A DNA stretch of 64,000 bases from Sinosporangium siamense (GCF_016863435.1 NZ_BOOW01000014.1:62001-126000), one strand, 5' to 3'. Counted from the stretch's first letter, positions 49,170 through 59,322 are shown. A program made the numbers and translations. The notes: a model not told the origin generated them from the letters alone.

Positions 49170-49437
49170 GCCCGCGGGAGCACGTACGGCAGGTGCCCGC
49201 CCGGGGAGAGGGCTCAGGGACGAGTGACCCCGGGAAGTGCGGCGGTGCGCGGCGGGTGCCCGCCCCGGGAGGGTTCAGGGGCGGGGACGGCGGCGCTGTG
49301 CCGGAGCGGTGGCACGCTCGCGGGGGGACGGGACGGGGAGCGGCGAGGGCGCGCCATGCGGGCTCTGCCGTAAGCCGCCTGTAGAGCGCCTGGAACGCCG
49401 CCTGCAGGGCGCCGGGACGCTGCCTGAGGCCGCCGGG
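49170..49437. repeat. Short GC-rich repeats between TetR and LacI genes
   Basis: GGTGCCCGCCCGGGGAG (about 49192) recurs in variant form at about 49256, 64 bp on. Near 49372-49435 GCCGCCTG(T/C)AGxGCGCC repeats with a 22-23-bp period, about three copies. GGCTCTGCCGTA, also seen near 28600, occurs at about 49361. There is no gene. Confidence 0.45.
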
Positions 49438-50445
49438 TTACGGCTTGCCGAGGCGGGGGCCGCAGCTGCCGCGGACCAATAGCTCGGTGGGCAGGACGGT
49501 GTCGCGGGTGCGGCGGGTGGTTTCGCGCATGACGAGCTCGGCGGCGCGGTAGCCGATGTCCTGGGCGGGCTGGGCGATGACGGTGAGGGGCGGGGAGCAG
49601 AGTTCGGCCCAGGGCACGTCGTCGAACATGACGATGGAGACGTCGCGGGGGATGCGCAGGTCGAGTTCGCGGGCGGCGAGGATGGCGGCTTCGCCGAGCA
49701 TGTTGCCGCCGGCGACGACCGCGGTGAGGTCGGGCCGGTGCTGGAAGAGGCCGGAGGCCGCGGCGTAGGCGGAGTCGCGGGCGGCGCGGGCGGTGACGAC
49801 GAGTTCGTCGTCGCCGGGGATGCCGAGGGCGGCGAGGGTGTCGCGGAAGGCCCGCAGGCGGGGGCCGCCGCCGGGGCCGCCGAGGAAGGCGATGCGGCGG
49901 TGGCCGAGGCCGGCGAGATATTCGACGGCGGTGCGTGTGCCGAGGCGGTCGTCGGCGAGGACGGCGGGGACGTCGTCGCGGCCGGGGGGCCTGCGGTGGG
50001 CGAAGACGACGGTGAGCCCGGCGCGGAGGGCGGGGGTCCAGGTGTCGGCGTCGCCGGAGGGAACCGCGATGACGCGGTCGACGCTCTGTTCGAGGAAGGT
50101 GCCGATGAGCTCGGCTTCCTGTTCGGGGTCGTCGCCGGTGGCGCCGACCATGACGGGTTCGCCGGCGGACCGGGCGCAGGAGAGCACCCCTTCGGCGAGC
50201 CGCCCGTAGAACGTGTCGGTGATGTCGGGCACGAGCAGGGCGATGCCCCCCGTTCTTCGCTGGCGGAGGTTCCGCCCGAGCGCGCTCGGGCGGTAGTCGA
50301 GTTGCGCGGCGGCGGCGAGCACACGTTCCCGTGTCTCGGGACTCGCCGACCCGCCGGACAGGACTCGCGACACGGTCGCGACTCCGACGCCGGCGGCGGA
50401 CGCCACGTCCTTGATCGTTATACGGCGATGCCCACTGACCTTCAT
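49438..50445 (-). CDS. LacI-family transcriptional repressor
   Basis: 335 residues. HTH ITIKDVASAAGVGVATVSRV with hinge PSALGRNLRQRRTGGIALLV, then a periplasmic-binding-protein-like sugar domain (VLADDRLGTRTAVEYLAGLG; VSIVMFDDVPWAELCSPPLT). It would bind a sugar or sugar derivative and repress transport genes. ATG at 50445 lies inside a LacI-type palindrome (50444-50459), implying autorepression. It is divergent from the MsiK ATPase gene, whose promoter carries a second LacI-type site. Confidence 0.92.
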   Translation of the reverse strand: MKVSGHRRITIKDVASAAGVGVATVSRVLSGGSASPETRERVLAAAAQLDYRPSALGRNLRQRRTGGIALLVPDITDTFYGRLAEGVLSCARSAGEPVMVGATGDDPEQEAELIGTFLEQSVDRVIAVPSGDADTWTPALRAGLTVVFAHRRPPGRDDVPAVLADDRLGTRTAVEYLAGLGHRRIAFLGGPGGGPRLRAFRDTLAALGIPGDDELVVTARAARDSAYAAASGLFQHRPDLTAVVAGGNMLGEAAILAARELDLRIPRDVSIVMFDDVPWAELCSPPLTVIAQPAQDIGYRAAELVMRETTRRTRDTVLPTELLVRGSCGPRLGKP

Positions 50446-50459
50446 GGAAACGATTCCAT
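50444..50459. promoter_or_regulatory. LacI operator overlapping the lacI start
   Basis: ATGGAAACGATTCCAT is the TGGAAACGnTTCCA consensus with one off-centre base. It overlaps the regulator's own start codon, a position that suits autorepression. Confidence 0.75.
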
Positions 50460-50531
50460 CATAGTTTCCAAGTCACGGAAAGCTCGGCCTGGTAACGGAT
50501 AGCGGTTGATAAGCCGGTTTGCGCGAAGGGG

Positions 50532-50560
50532 TTGACACACTTGTCCGTTTCGGGTGAGAT
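50532..50560 (+). promoter_or_regulatory. Promoter of the msiK gene
   Basis: TTGACA (50532-50537) and TGAGAT (50555-50560) are spaced 17 bp, a good housekeeping-sigma promoter. Expected start of transcription is near 50567, inside the LacI-type site. Confidence 0.65.
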
Positions 50561-50563
50561 GCA

Positions 50564-50577
50564 TGAAAACGTATCCA
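50564..50577. promoter_or_regulatory. Second LacI-type operator at the msiK promoter
   Basis: TGAAAACGTATCCA resembles TGGAAACGTTTCCA with two changes and covers the expected transcription start of msiK, so LacI binding there would block initiation. Confidence 0.6.
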
Positions 50578-50644
50578 CTTCCGGTGGTCATCCCCACGGA
50601 AACGGGCCGTCTCCGTGAGCGGTTCCGGAGCACGAAGGACTGTC

Positions 50645-51868
<1,224 letters not shown>

Positions 51869-51877
51869 ACCCTTCCC

Positions 51878-51912
51878 GCCGCTCCGGCACCGCCTGCCAG
51901 GGCCGGAGCGGC
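51878..51912 (+). terminator. Hairpin terminator after msiK
   Basis: GCCGCTCCGGC (51878-51888) and GCCGGAGCGGC (51902-51912) form a perfect 11-bp stem with a 13-base loop, 10 bp after the stop codon. Confidence 0.75.
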
Positions 51913-52057
51913 ATCTCCGAGGCGGTTGACCACCTGCCGGTCGTCGCCTTCTGCGGAGGCCCTCGCCGCGACCCCCTCCCGTGGCGAGGGCTTCCTCCCG
52001 TTCTCCTGTCGGAATGGCGCGCTCAAGGGCGGCCACGTACGGCACTAGGCTGACCAC

Positions 52058-52813
52058 ATGCCCATCTCTCTGATCACCGGGGCGACCGCCGGCATCGGCT
52101 CGGCGTTCGCCCGGAGACTGGCGGCCGACGGGTTCTCCCTGGTCATCACGGCCCGCGACGCCGACAGGCTGGAAAAGTGCGCCCGCGATCTGCGGCTGCG
52201 CTACGGCGTCGGCGTCGAGGTGCTCCCCGCCGACCTCGCCACCGAACACGGGCTTGAGTCGGTCGAGAGGCGGCTGCGCAAAGACGTCGACCTCTTGGTC
52301 AACAACGCGGGTTTCGGTCTGCACGGGACGTTCCCCGAGTCGCCCATCGAGGACGAGCTCCGCATGCTCCGCGTGCACTGCGAGGCGGTGCTCCGCCTCA
52401 CCCACGCCGCCCTGCCCGGCATGCTCGCCCGGGGCCGCGGCGGGGTCGTCAACGTCTCCTCGGTCGCGGGGTTCTTCCCCACCGGCACCTATAGCGCCAC
52501 CAAGGCATACGTCACGAGCTTCAGCGAGTCGGTGGCCCAGGGCCTCGGCGACTCACCGGTCCGCGTCATGGCGCTCTGCCCCGGTTTCGTGCGCACCGAG
52601 TTCCATCAGCGAGCCACGCTCGACGTGTCGGGCATCCCGGGGTTCATGTGGCTTTCCGCCGACCGTGTCGTCGACGAGGCCATGCGCGACCTCGCCCACG
52701 GCCTGCGGGTCAGCATCCCCTCCAAGCGCTACAAGGCGCTCACCGCGCTGGGCCGCTCCATTCCGGCCAAACTCGTCAGGCGCGTCGGCCAGGCCGTCGG
52801 CGTGCGCCGCTGA
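52058..52813 (+). CDS. Short-chain dehydrogenase/reductase
   Basis: 251 residues. Classical SDR: TGATAGIGSAFARRLA (cofactor glycine motif), ADLATEHG, NNAGFG, Ser in VNVSSVAGFF, and the YSATKAY catalytic Tyr and Lys. The Arg in TARDADR after strand 2 suggests NADP(H). A basic C-terminus (KLVRRVGQAVGVRR) follows. ATG at 52058. Substrate unknown; similar actinobacterial proteins are annotated as SDR family NAD(P)-dependent oxidoreductases. It converges on the M14 carboxypeptidase with a shared terminator between. Confidence 0.9.
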   Translation: MPISLITGATAGIGSAFARRLAADGFSLVITARDADRLEKCARDLRLRYGVGVEVLPADLATEHGLESVERRLRKDVDLLVNNAGFGLHGTFPESPIEDELRMLRVHCEAVLRLTHAALPGMLARGRGGVVNVSSVAGFFPTGTYSATKAYVTSFSESVAQGLGDSPVRVMALCPGFVRTEFHQRATLDVSGIPGFMWLSADRVVDEAMRDLAHGLRVSIPSKRYKALTALGRSIPAKLVRRVGQAVGVRR

Positions 52814-52826
52814 CAGCTTGAGTTGT

Positions 52827-52863
52827 GTACGGCGGAGGCCACGTCGCGTGGCCTCCGCCGTAC
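52827..52863. terminator. Strong bidirectional terminator
   Basis: GTACGGCGGAGGCCACG (52827-52843) and CGTGGCCTCCGCCGTAC (52847-52863) are perfect 17-bp arms around TCG, placed between the convergent SDR and M14 genes. Confidence 0.85.
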
Positions 52864-52875
52864 GTGTCGCAGGGG

Positions 52876-54702
52876 CTATTGGCGGGTGATCTTGACGTCG
52901 TCGACGCCGGCCTCCAGGAGGGAGGCGGTTGAGGCGTCCGCCGCCTCGACGACGATCCGCACGGTCTGGCCGGCGAAGGCGCTGATGTCGGCGGTGCCGG
53001 GGCTCCAGGAGCCGTTGCGGTTGGATGCCGCGCCGAGCTGCTGGAAGACCTGGCTCGTGGTCGAGCCGACGACCTTGACCCGCAGGTAGTCGGCGCTGGA
53101 GCTGTTGGTGCCGTGGGCGAGATACCACGAGAAGCTCAGGTTGAGCGTGCCGGTCGCCGGGAGGGCGATGGGCGGCGACTGGATCGTGGTGACGCCGCCG
53201 TCGAGGTCGTAGGCCCCGGCGGAGGTGCCGGCGAGGCGGCCGGTGACGAGGTCGTTCACGCCGCTGACGGTGGTGCCGAGCTGCTTGGCGCCGCCGCTGG
53301 TGGTGGCCTCGGGGTCACCGCGTTCCCACTGGCCGGAGGTGGCGGTGTCGGTGGCGCCGGGGTTCACGGTCCAGCCGGTCGCGGTCTCGAAGGTGTCCTG
53401 CCAGACGACGGCCGGGGGAGTGGCGCCGCAGTAGGTCGCGTCCTCGCCGATGATGCGGTAGACGCAGTCGGAATACTCAAGGAAGCGCAGCAGGGCCTCG
53501 CGGTTGCGGGTGGTCTGCGGCACGATCTGCTCGTCGGGCGGGTAGAAGCCGGGGGAGGCGCCGACCGGATACATCTCGAAGGTGTAGCTGAAGATCTTGT
53601 GCACGCCCCACATGAAGTCGTTGATGGTGCCGTCGGTGATGTAGAGGTCGCTGGCCTGTTCGGGCGTGTAGCCGTTGGTCGAGGCCATGCTCTGCCCGAG
53701 GGCGGCGTGGGCGTCGCGGTCGTCCTGGGTGAGTCCGGGCGCTGTGTCGGCGAAGGTGTAGCCGTAGGGCCACAGGATCAGCTCGCTGTAGGTGTGCCAG
53801 TCGATGTGCGCCTTGATCTGCTGCACACCGCCGACGACGCGGCTGCGCACGAAATCGGCCGCGGCGCGCACCTCGGGAGCCGACTCGGCGGCGGAGCCGC
53901 GGTAGGTGTCGCTGGAGGGGGTCGGGGACGATCCGTTGCAGCAGCCCCAGTTGTAGTTCCAGTTCCGGTTCATGTCGGTGCCGACGGCGGTGGAGCCGCT
54001 GTTGGGCTGGCGGTTCTTGCGCCAGGAGCGGTAGGAGCCGGTGGCGATGTCGTATTCGCCGCCGTCGGGGTTGAGGTCCGGCATGATCCAGATCTCGCGG
54101 GAGTTCACCAGGTCGGTGATGCGCGGGTCGCTGCCGTAGTTGTCGGTCAGGAGGTTAAGCGTGTAGATCGCCATCTCGACCGTCAGGTGCTCACGCGCGT
54201 GCTGGTGGTGCGTGAGGAGCACCTCGGTCTCGTTCTCGTCGGTGTTGACATTGTCGCTGATCTTGATGGCCATCAGATCGCGGCCCTGGTACGACGAGCC
54301 GTAGCTGATCTTTCTGGCGATCGACGGGTGGTCGGCGACGATCTGGTTCACCGCGGCGGTCATCTCGGCGTAGTTGTGGTAGCCGGAGTCCGCCGGAGGG
54401 AAGTCGGCGAGTTGTCCCTTCTTGGGGCCGATCTGCCGGGGGAGCACGGTGACGGTGAACCCCTTGGCCTTGACGGCGGCGATCTCGCTCTCGGTCGCGG
54501 TGACGACCACCGACGATTCGGCCACCTCCTCGATCGCGGCGCCGGTGCTGGAGACCTGGGTACGCTGTTCGGCGGTGCTGGGCCCCTGCACTCGATACTG
54601 CCTGCTGGGGGTGGGTTCGGCCGAGGCTCCGGCAGAGCCGACACCCACCACGGACAGGAGCACAAGGGCGGCTAAGGCCGTGATCAAACGGCTTCTCACC
54701 AT
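52876..54702 (-). CDS. Secreted M14 zinc carboxypeptidase with C-terminal jelly-roll domain
   Basis: 608 residues. Signal peptide ([20 protein letters not shown] then AGASA), a propeptide-like region to about residue 105, then the M14 domain from about 105 to 425. Zinc ligands: [13 protein letters not shown] (His and Glu of HxxE) and [15 protein letters not shown] (second His); the catalytic Glu is in FSYTFEMYP; substrate-binding Asn-Arg in [10 protein letters not shown]. From about 435 a C-terminal domain ([14 protein letters not shown] to DDVKITRQ) looks like a beta-sandwich carbohydrate- or cell-wall-binding module. It would trim C-terminal residues from extracellular peptides. ATG at 54702 has GAGGAGGAA. 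Similar to the Streptomyces/Thermoactinomyces carboxypeptidase T/SG group. Confidence 0.92.
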   Translation of the reverse strand: MVRSRLITALAALVLLSVVGVGSAGASAEPTPSRQYRVQGPSTAEQRTQVSSTGAAIEEVAESSVVVTATESEIAAVKAKGFTVTVLPRQIGPKKGQLADFPPADSGYHNYAEMTAAVNQIVADHPSIARKISYGSSYQGRDLMAIKISDNVNTDENETEVLLTHHQHAREHLTVEMAIYTLNLLTDNYGSDPRITDLVNSREIWIMPDLNPDGGEYDIATGSYRSWRKNRQPNSGSTAVGTDMNRNWNYNWGCCNGSSPTPSSDTYRGSAAESAPEVRAAADFVRSRVVGGVQQIKAHIDWHTYSELILWPYGYTFADTAPGLTQDDRDAHAALGQSMASTNGYTPEQASDLYITDGTINDFMWGVHKIFSYTFEMYPVGASPGFYPPDEQIVPQTTRNREALLRFLEYSDCVYRIIGEDATYCGATPPAVVWQDTFETATGWTVNPGATDTATSGQWERGDPEATTSGGAKQLGTTVSGVNDLVTGRLAGTSAGAYDLDGGVTTIQSPPIALPATGTLNLSFSWYLAHGTNSSSADYLRVKVVGSTTSQVFQQLGAASNRNGSWSPGTADISAFAGQTVRIVVEAADASTASLLEAGVDDVKITRQ

Positions 54703-54742
54703 TTCCTCCTCATACGGGTGCGCTCTGGGGGGTTGTCTGCGC

Positions 54743-54757
54743 ACCCTCACTGAGGGT
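54743..54757. promoter_or_regulatory. Palindrome upstream of the carboxypeptidase gene
   Basis: ACCCTCACTGAGGGT is a perfect 7-1-7 palindrome 40 bp upstream of the M14 start. It could be an operator; no local regulator gene is evident. Confidence 0.4.
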
Positions 54758-54856
54758 CAGGCTCAGCAGCCAGGGATTGAAGACCCAAATTTGATGATTT
54801 ACATCACACATGCGGCCCGGGGTTCAGGTCTCCGGGACCGGGAATGATTGAAGCGT

Positions 54857-54868
54857 CAACTATTGTTG
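54857..54868. promoter_or_regulatory. Symmetric site in pirin promoter
   Basis: CAACTATTGTTG is a short perfect palindrome 40 bp upstream of the pirin start, flanked by TTGAAG on the left and GAATACT on the right, which may be weak -35 and -10 elements. It resembles MarR-type operators. Confidence 0.35.
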
Positions 54869-54908
54869 TGCGGAATACTGAAGCGAAGGACCTAACGAGG
54901 AGGTGGCG

Positions 54909-55871
54909 ATGCCCGCCGTAACCGTAGACAACATCCTCGCCCTGCCCCGCATCCCTGCGGATCTGGGAGTCGGCCGGAAGGTGGTGGCTGTCGAGACGGC
55001 CCCCAGCGGCTTTGAGGGTGAGGGCTTCCCCGTCCGTAAGGCGCTGGCGACCATCAAGCCGTCCTATCTCGATCCGTTCGTCATGATGGACCAGATGGGC
55101 GAGGTGGACTACGCGCCCGGTGAGCCCAAGGGCACTCCATGGCACCCGCACCGTGGATTCGAGACCGTGACCTACCTCATCGACGGAACCTTCGTGCACC
55201 AGGATTCGCACGGCGGAGGCGGGGTGATCTCGGATGGCGACACTCAATGGATGACCGCCGGAAGCGGGCTCCTGCATATCGAGGCACCGCCTGAGTGGTT
55301 GGTGCAGAAGGGCGGACTCTTCCACGGCATCCAGCTTTGGGTGAACCTGCCGTCCAAGGACAAGATGATCGATCCGAGGTACCAGGACATCGGGCGGGAC
55401 AGCGTAGTGCTGCTCAGCAGCCACGACGGCGGCGCGCTGGTGCGGTTGATCGCAGGTGACGTCGCCGGGCACATCGGCCCCGGCTCGACCCACACTCCGA
55501 TCACCCTGCTCCACGCCAGCATCAGCCCCGGGGCGCAGCTCACGATGCCCTGGCGCAAGGACTTCAACGCCCTGGCATATGTGTTGTCCGGTAAGGGCGG
55601 CGCCGGGGAGGAGAAGGCGCCTATCGCAACCGGACAGCTCGCGGTCTTCGAGGGCTTCGGTAACCGGCCGGGGCTGACCACCGACGCGGAGACCATCACG
55701 ATCACCGCTTCTGCGAACTCGGGACTGGAGGTCATCATCCTCGGAGGCGAGCCGATCCAAGAGCCTGTGGCGCACTATGGGCCGTTCGTCATGAACAGTC
55801 GAGCAGAACTGGTCCAGGCGTTCGAGGACTACCAGGCGGGCCGATTCGGCACGATACCCGCCAGTCCCTGA
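54909..55871 (+). CDS. Pirin-family protein
   Basis: 320 residues, bicupin. The N-terminal metal site is complete: WHPHRGFETVTY (two His) and SGLLHIEAPPEW (His and Glu). The FHGIQLWVNLPSKDKM segment is typical of pirins. Bacterial pirins are metal-dependent proteins, some with quercetinase activity and others that modulate metabolic enzymes; which applies is unknown. ATG at 54909 follows ACGAGGAGGTGGCG. It is divergent from the M14 gene and ends at a clear terminator. Confidence 0.9.
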   Translation: MPAVTVDNILALPRIPADLGVGRKVVAVETAPSGFEGEGFPVRKALATIKPSYLDPFVMMDQMGEVDYAPGEPKGTPWHPHRGFETVTYLIDGTFVHQDSHGGGGVISDGDTQWMTAGSGLLHIEAPPEWLVQKGGLFHGIQLWVNLPSKDKMIDPRYQDIGRDSVVLLSSHDGGALVRLIAGDVAGHIGPGSTHTPITLLHASISPGAQLTMPWRKDFNALAYVLSGKGGAGEEKAPIATGQLAVFEGFGNRPGLTTDAETITITASANSGLEVIILGGEPIQEPVAHYGPFVMNSRAELVQAFEDYQAGRFGTIPASP

Positions 55872-55892
55872 CCCGGATGATGGTAGAGGTCG

Positions 55893-55920
55893 GAACCCTA
55901 GGAGAAGGCTCCTGGGGTTC
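55893..55920 (+). terminator. Hairpin terminator after pirin gene
   Basis: GAACCCTAGGAG (55893-55904) and CTCCTGGGGTTC (55909-55920) pair over 12 bp with one G-U, loop AAGG, 21 bp past the stop, followed by TACCTTCC. Confidence 0.7.
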
Positions 55921-56008
55921 TACCTTCCTGCGCCGCGTAAAGCCTGGCGCGGATCAAACTCGTAGGAATCGGGATCTCGAGCCCCTTAAAGATGGACAGA
56001 TCGGACAT
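55898..56008 (-). other. Possible short open frame or gene remnant
   Basis: On the minus strand a 36-codon frame (MSDLSIFKGLEIPIPTSLIR then ARLYAAQEGRTPGAFS) has a protein-like composition in lower-GC DNA. There is no ribosome-binding site, and its stop lies in the pirin terminator, so it may be chance or the end of a lost gene. Nothing else is visible in 55921-56094. Confidence 0.2.
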
Positions 56009-56094
56009 GTAGCGTGAAAATTGCGTTGATCGGGTAGATCGCGCGGATCCCTCGGGTCGCCGCAACTGACCACTCGGACCTCTCCTGGAGGGGT

Positions 56095-57273
56095 ATGCGA
56101 CGTCCATTAGTCAGAGATTCGCTGACATGGCTGCTCTACCTACAACTGACCTGCTTCGCGCTCTTCCTGTATGGCTTCGGGCCATCGGTGCTCCACCTCG
56201 CCCGCGACCTCGGCGTCCCCGATGTGACCGCCGCCCTCCATGGCACGGCGTTCGCTCTGGGATTCCTGGTCGCGGGGGTGGCGGGCGCCCGCCTCGCCGC
56301 CCTGCTCGGCCGCGACCGCCTCCAGTGGTCGGCGCTCACCCTGCTCTCCGCCGCCACCCTCCTCTACGTCCTCGGCCCCGCCATGCCCTGGACTCTCACC
56401 GCCGCGTTCCTCGGCGGCTGCGCCGGCATGACCGTGATCAGCGTGACCACGGCGGCCCTCGCGGACCACCACGGCCCCCGCGCCGCCACCGCCATCAGCG
56501 AGGCCAACGGCATGGGTGTCGGCGTCGGCCTGATCGCGCCCCTGCTCGTCGGCGGCGCGGCCCTCGTGGGCCTCGACTGGCGCGTGGGCCTCGTCGCGGT
56601 GCCCTTCCTCGTCGTGGGCCTGCGCCTGGCGTTCCGCGGCGTGCGGCTTCCCGACGTGCGTCCTGGGCCGGTCGTACGGCACAGCCTGGAAGAACGGGGA
56701 CCCGGCCCCGGCGTGTTCAGTGCGGCCTCCCGCATGCCGTGGCGCTACTGGCCCGCCTGGGCCGTGGTGGTGACCGCTGGAACGATTGAAATGTGCATGG
56801 CCATCTGGGTGGCCGAGCAGCTCAGGCAGAACACCGGCCTGTCCAGAGGCGCCGCCACCATGGCCTTCACCCTGCTCTTGATCGGCATGACGGTGGGCCG
56901 CCTCCTCGGCGCCCGCCTCACGCAGCACCTGTCGGCCGACCGGCTCCTCATGGGAAGCCTGCTGCTCAATCTCGGGGCCTTCGCCCTCCTGTGGCTCTCC
57001 ACCGCCCCGGCGCCCGCGCTGATCGGTGTGGCCCTCTGTGGCCTCGGCATGGCCCTGCAGTTTCCCCTGGCCGCCGGCCGGGCCGTCGACGCCTCAGCCG
57101 GCCGCCCCGACCAGGCCATGGCGAGGTCCGGCATCGGCCAGGGCGTGGCCTCGGGCCTCGGCCCGGTGGCCCTCGGCGTGCTCGCCGGCTCGGCCGGGAT
57201 GCGGACCGCTTTCCTCCTGGTGCCCGCCCTGCTGGGGCTGGCCGCACTCATGGCCGCCGTGCGCACCCGGTAG
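56095..57273 (+). CDS. MFS transporter
   Basis: 392 residues with 12 predicted membrane helices. Features: LLYLQLTCFALFLYGFGPSV (TM1), HGTAFALGFLVAGVAGARL, the charged loop AALLGRDRLQWSAL in the motif A position, and ISEANGMGVGVGLIAPLLV in the second helix bundle. The N- and C-halves are similar in length. It resembles uncharacterised actinobacterial MFS permeases; direction and substrate are unknown. ATG at 56095 follows CCTGGAGGGGT. Confidence 0.82.
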   Translation: MRRPLVRDSLTWLLYLQLTCFALFLYGFGPSVLHLARDLGVPDVTAALHGTAFALGFLVAGVAGARLAALLGRDRLQWSALTLLSAATLLYVLGPAMPWTLTAAFLGGCAGMTVISVTTAALADHHGPRAATAISEANGMGVGVGLIAPLLVGGAALVGLDWRVGLVAVPFLVVGLRLAFRGVRLPDVRPGPVVRHSLEERGPGPGVFSAASRMPWRYWPAWAVVVTAGTIEMCMAIWVAEQLRQNTGLSRGAATMAFTLLLIGMTVGRLLGARLTQHLSADRLLMGSLLLNLGAFALLWLSTAPAPALIGVALCGLGMALQFPLAAGRAVDASAGRPDQAMARSGIGQGVASGLGPVALGVLAGSAGMRTAFLLVPALLGLAALMAAVRTR

Positions 57274-57341
57274 GCCTCTCGGACATGACTCAGCGGGGAC
57301 CGCCTCGGCCCCCGCGTCCGTCCGCCTCACGCCCGCTCTTG

Positions 57342-57428
57342 TCAGGCGGTGATCATGATGCCCAATGCGATGAGCACGATGACCGGGATCATCCACATCA
57401 CGAACTCTGCGGCGAACTCCTTGTACAT
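57342..57428 (-). CDS. 28-residue single-helix membrane peptide
   Basis: A 29-codon frame on the minus strand reads MYKEFAAEFVMWMI then PVIVLIALGIMITA. The last 18 or so residues are one hydrophobic helix, with an acidic/aromatic N-terminus. CAAGGAG sits seven bases before the ATG, a near-ideal ribosome-binding site, which argues for real translation. It is convergent with the MFS gene (stop 68 bp away) and its upstream region 57429-57622 is free of genes on the minus strand. Small membrane peptides of this size can be transporter regulators, toxins or subunits of larger complexes. I do not recognise a family. Confidence 0.6.
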   Translation of the reverse strand: MYKEFAAEFVMWMIPVIVLIALGIMITA

Positions 57429-57622
57429 ATGAACAGCTCCTTGGGGGACGATCGGGCACGACGCATAACACGTCGCAGGCAGCATATTCGACGAGACCCC
57501 ACCCCCATAAGCGAGCCTCCCCGCGAACCCCTTGAACCCCCTTGGATCCCGCCCGTTCGCCGCATGGAAGATCTTTTGGCATGCCCCAAGCGGGGAGAGG
57601 GCGGCGGGGATAGCCTCGCGGC

Positions 57623-57784
57623 ATGAACGGGGCCTTGAGGTTCACCGCGACCGTCACACCGGACGACGAGGGGTGGTTCGTCGCCCAGTGCAACGAGGTC
57701 GACGTGACCTCCCAGGGGCGCAGCGCCGACGAGGCGCTGATCGGCCTCCGGGAGGCCCTTGAGCTCTTCTTCGAGGACTCTTAG
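57623..57784 (+). CDS. HicB-like (UPF0150) small protein
   Basis: 53 residues: LRFTATVTPDDEGWFVAQCN, EVDVTSQGRSADEALIGLRE, ALELFFEDS. This is the partial RNase-H-like fold of HicB antitoxins and their orphan relatives (FxAxVxxDEGxWVAxCxExxVxSxGxTxEEAL). No HicA toxin lies next to it, and there is no C-terminal DNA-binding domain, so it is more likely an orphan HicB-like protein than an antitoxin. ATG at 57623. Its stop overlaps the stop of the convergent aldehyde dehydrogenase by four bases. Confidence 0.8.
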   Translation: MNGALRFTATVTPDDEGWFVAQCNEVDVTSQGRSADEALIGLREALELFFEDS

Positions 57785-59322
57785 GTGAGGCGATAGTCCA
57801 GGTCTGGGATGATCTCGGCGACGTCCATCTGGGCCTTTTGCAGGCGGCCGCTGTGGTCCCAGTTCATGGCCTGCCAGCGGGTGAACTGGTCGAGCACCCA
57901 CATGCCCGACTGGCGGCTGCCGTTGCCGGATTTGCCGTTGCCGCCGAAGGGGAGGTGGGCCTCGGCGCCCGAGGTCGAGTTGTTGACGCTCACCATGCCG
58001 GCGCCGATGCCCTCGCGGAAGCGGAAGGCCGATCTCGGGTCGGTGGTGTAGATGGACGACGAGAGGCCGTAGCCGGGCCGGTTGGCGAGTTCGACGGCCT
58101 CCTCCAGGGTGCTATAGGTCGTGACGCCCACGAGAGGGCCGAAGGTCTCCTCAAGGAAGATCCGGTCGTCGGGGCGCACGCCGTCGACCACGACCGGGTG
58201 ATAATAGAGTCCGCCGTCGCCGGTGAAGGCCCCCCGCGGGTTGCCTGAGGTGATGCGCCCGGTGGGTCCTGTGAGCACCGTGTGGTGCGGCTGGATCCAG
58301 GTCAGATAGTCCTCGTAGCGCTCGGCGAAGCGGGTGTCGAGCAGCGGCCCGTAGATCACGTCGCCGTTCGGGTCGCCGACGGCGGCCGAGGCGACGGCGA
58401 CGGTGAGCCGGGCGGTGAACTCCGCGTGCACCGATTCGTGCACGATCGCGGTGCCGAGTGAGGTGCACCGCTGCCCCGCCGTGCCGAACCCGGCGAAAAG
58501 CGCCCCCTCGACCGCCAGGTCGAGGTCGGCGTCGGGGGTGACGACCATGGGGTTCTTGCCGCCGAGTTCGAGGCAGGGCGACTGGAGGTGGCGTCCGCAG
58601 AGCTCGCCGACGGCGCGGCCGACGGCGGTGGAGCCGGTGAAGCCGACCTTGTGCACGGTGCCCTCGGTGAGGGCGAGGTCGAGCCCGGCGAAGGTGGCCT
58701 CTCCGTCGGCGAAGACGAGGTTGAGCACGCCCTCGGGCAGCCCGGCGGCGGCGAAGAGCCGGTAGAGCGCGTGGGCGGAGGCGGCGGCATATTCCGCGGG
58801 CTTCCACACGGCGGCGTTGCCGCACAGGAGCGCCGGCACGAGATACCAGGACGGCACGGCGACCGGGAAGTTGCCCGCGGTCACGATCGCGGCGACGCCC
58901 ACGGGCACCCGGAAGGTGAAGAGGTTCTTGTCCGGCATCTCCGACGGCACGGTCTGCCCGTAGAGCCGCCGCCCCTCGCCGAGGAAGAAGTCACACGTGT
59001 CGACGATCTCCCGCACCTCGCCCAGCGCCTCGGCGTAGGGTTTGCCGATCTCCTCTGTGACGAGCCGGGCGAGGGTCTCGGCGTTGGCCTCGACGAGCCG
59101 CCCGACCGACGCGATGACGCGTCCCCGCACGGGCGCGGGCACGCGGGCCCACTCGCGCTGGGCCTCACGCGCGACACGGCAGGCGGCGGCGAAGGTCTCC
59201 GCGTCGGTGAGCCCCACGTCGGCGACGATCTCGCCGGTGCGCGCGGGGTTGATGGATTTGTACGGCACGGCAGGCGACGAGATGTCCTTGCCACCGATGA
59301 CGGAGACGAGCTGGCGGGTCAC
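57781..59322 (-). CDS. Aldehyde dehydrogenase (succinate-semialdehyde-like)
   Basis: 513 residues. NAD(P)-dependent ALDH: AGNFPVAVPSWYLVPALLCG, NAAVWKPAEYAA (NAD-binding Lys), VGFTGSTAVGRAV, ELGGKNPMVVTPD with the general-base Glu, and FGTAGQRCTSLGT with the catalytic Cys. The C-terminal FGGNGKSGNGSRQSG matches ALDHs that act on succinic or related semialdehydes (GabD/PcD-like). Full length for the family. ATG at 59322 has AAGGAGG. It is divergent from the SWIM gene, 134 bp away. Substrate is uncertain. Confidence 0.9.
   Translation of the reverse strand: MTRQLVSVIGGKDISSPAVPYKSINPARTGEIVADVGLTDAETFAAACRVAREAQREWARVPAPVRGRVIASVGRLVEANAETLARLVTEEIGKPYAEALGEVREIVDTCDFFLGEGRRLYGQTVPSEMPDKNLFTFRVPVGVAAIVTAGNFPVAVPSWYLVPALLCGNAAVWKPAEYAAASAHALYRLFAAAGLPEGVLNLVFADGEATFAGLDLALTEGTVHKVGFTGSTAVGRAVGELCGRHLQSPCLELGGKNPMVVTPDADLDLAVEGALFAGFGTAGQRCTSLGTAIVHESVHAEFTARLTVAVASAAVGDPNGDVIYGPLLDTRFAERYEDYLTWIQPHHTVLTGPTGRITSGNPRGAFTGDGGLYYHPVVVDGVRPDDRIFLEETFGPLVGVTTYSTLEEAVELANRPGYGLSSSIYTTDPRSAFRFREGIGAGMVSVNNSTSGAEAHLPFGGNGKSGNGSRQSGMWVLDQFTRWQAMNWDHSGRLQKAQMDVAEIIPDLDYRLT

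Noticed and set aside
57623-57784. HicAB toxin-antitoxin module
   Set aside because: No HicA-type double-stranded-RNA-binding toxin gene is adjacent on either strand.
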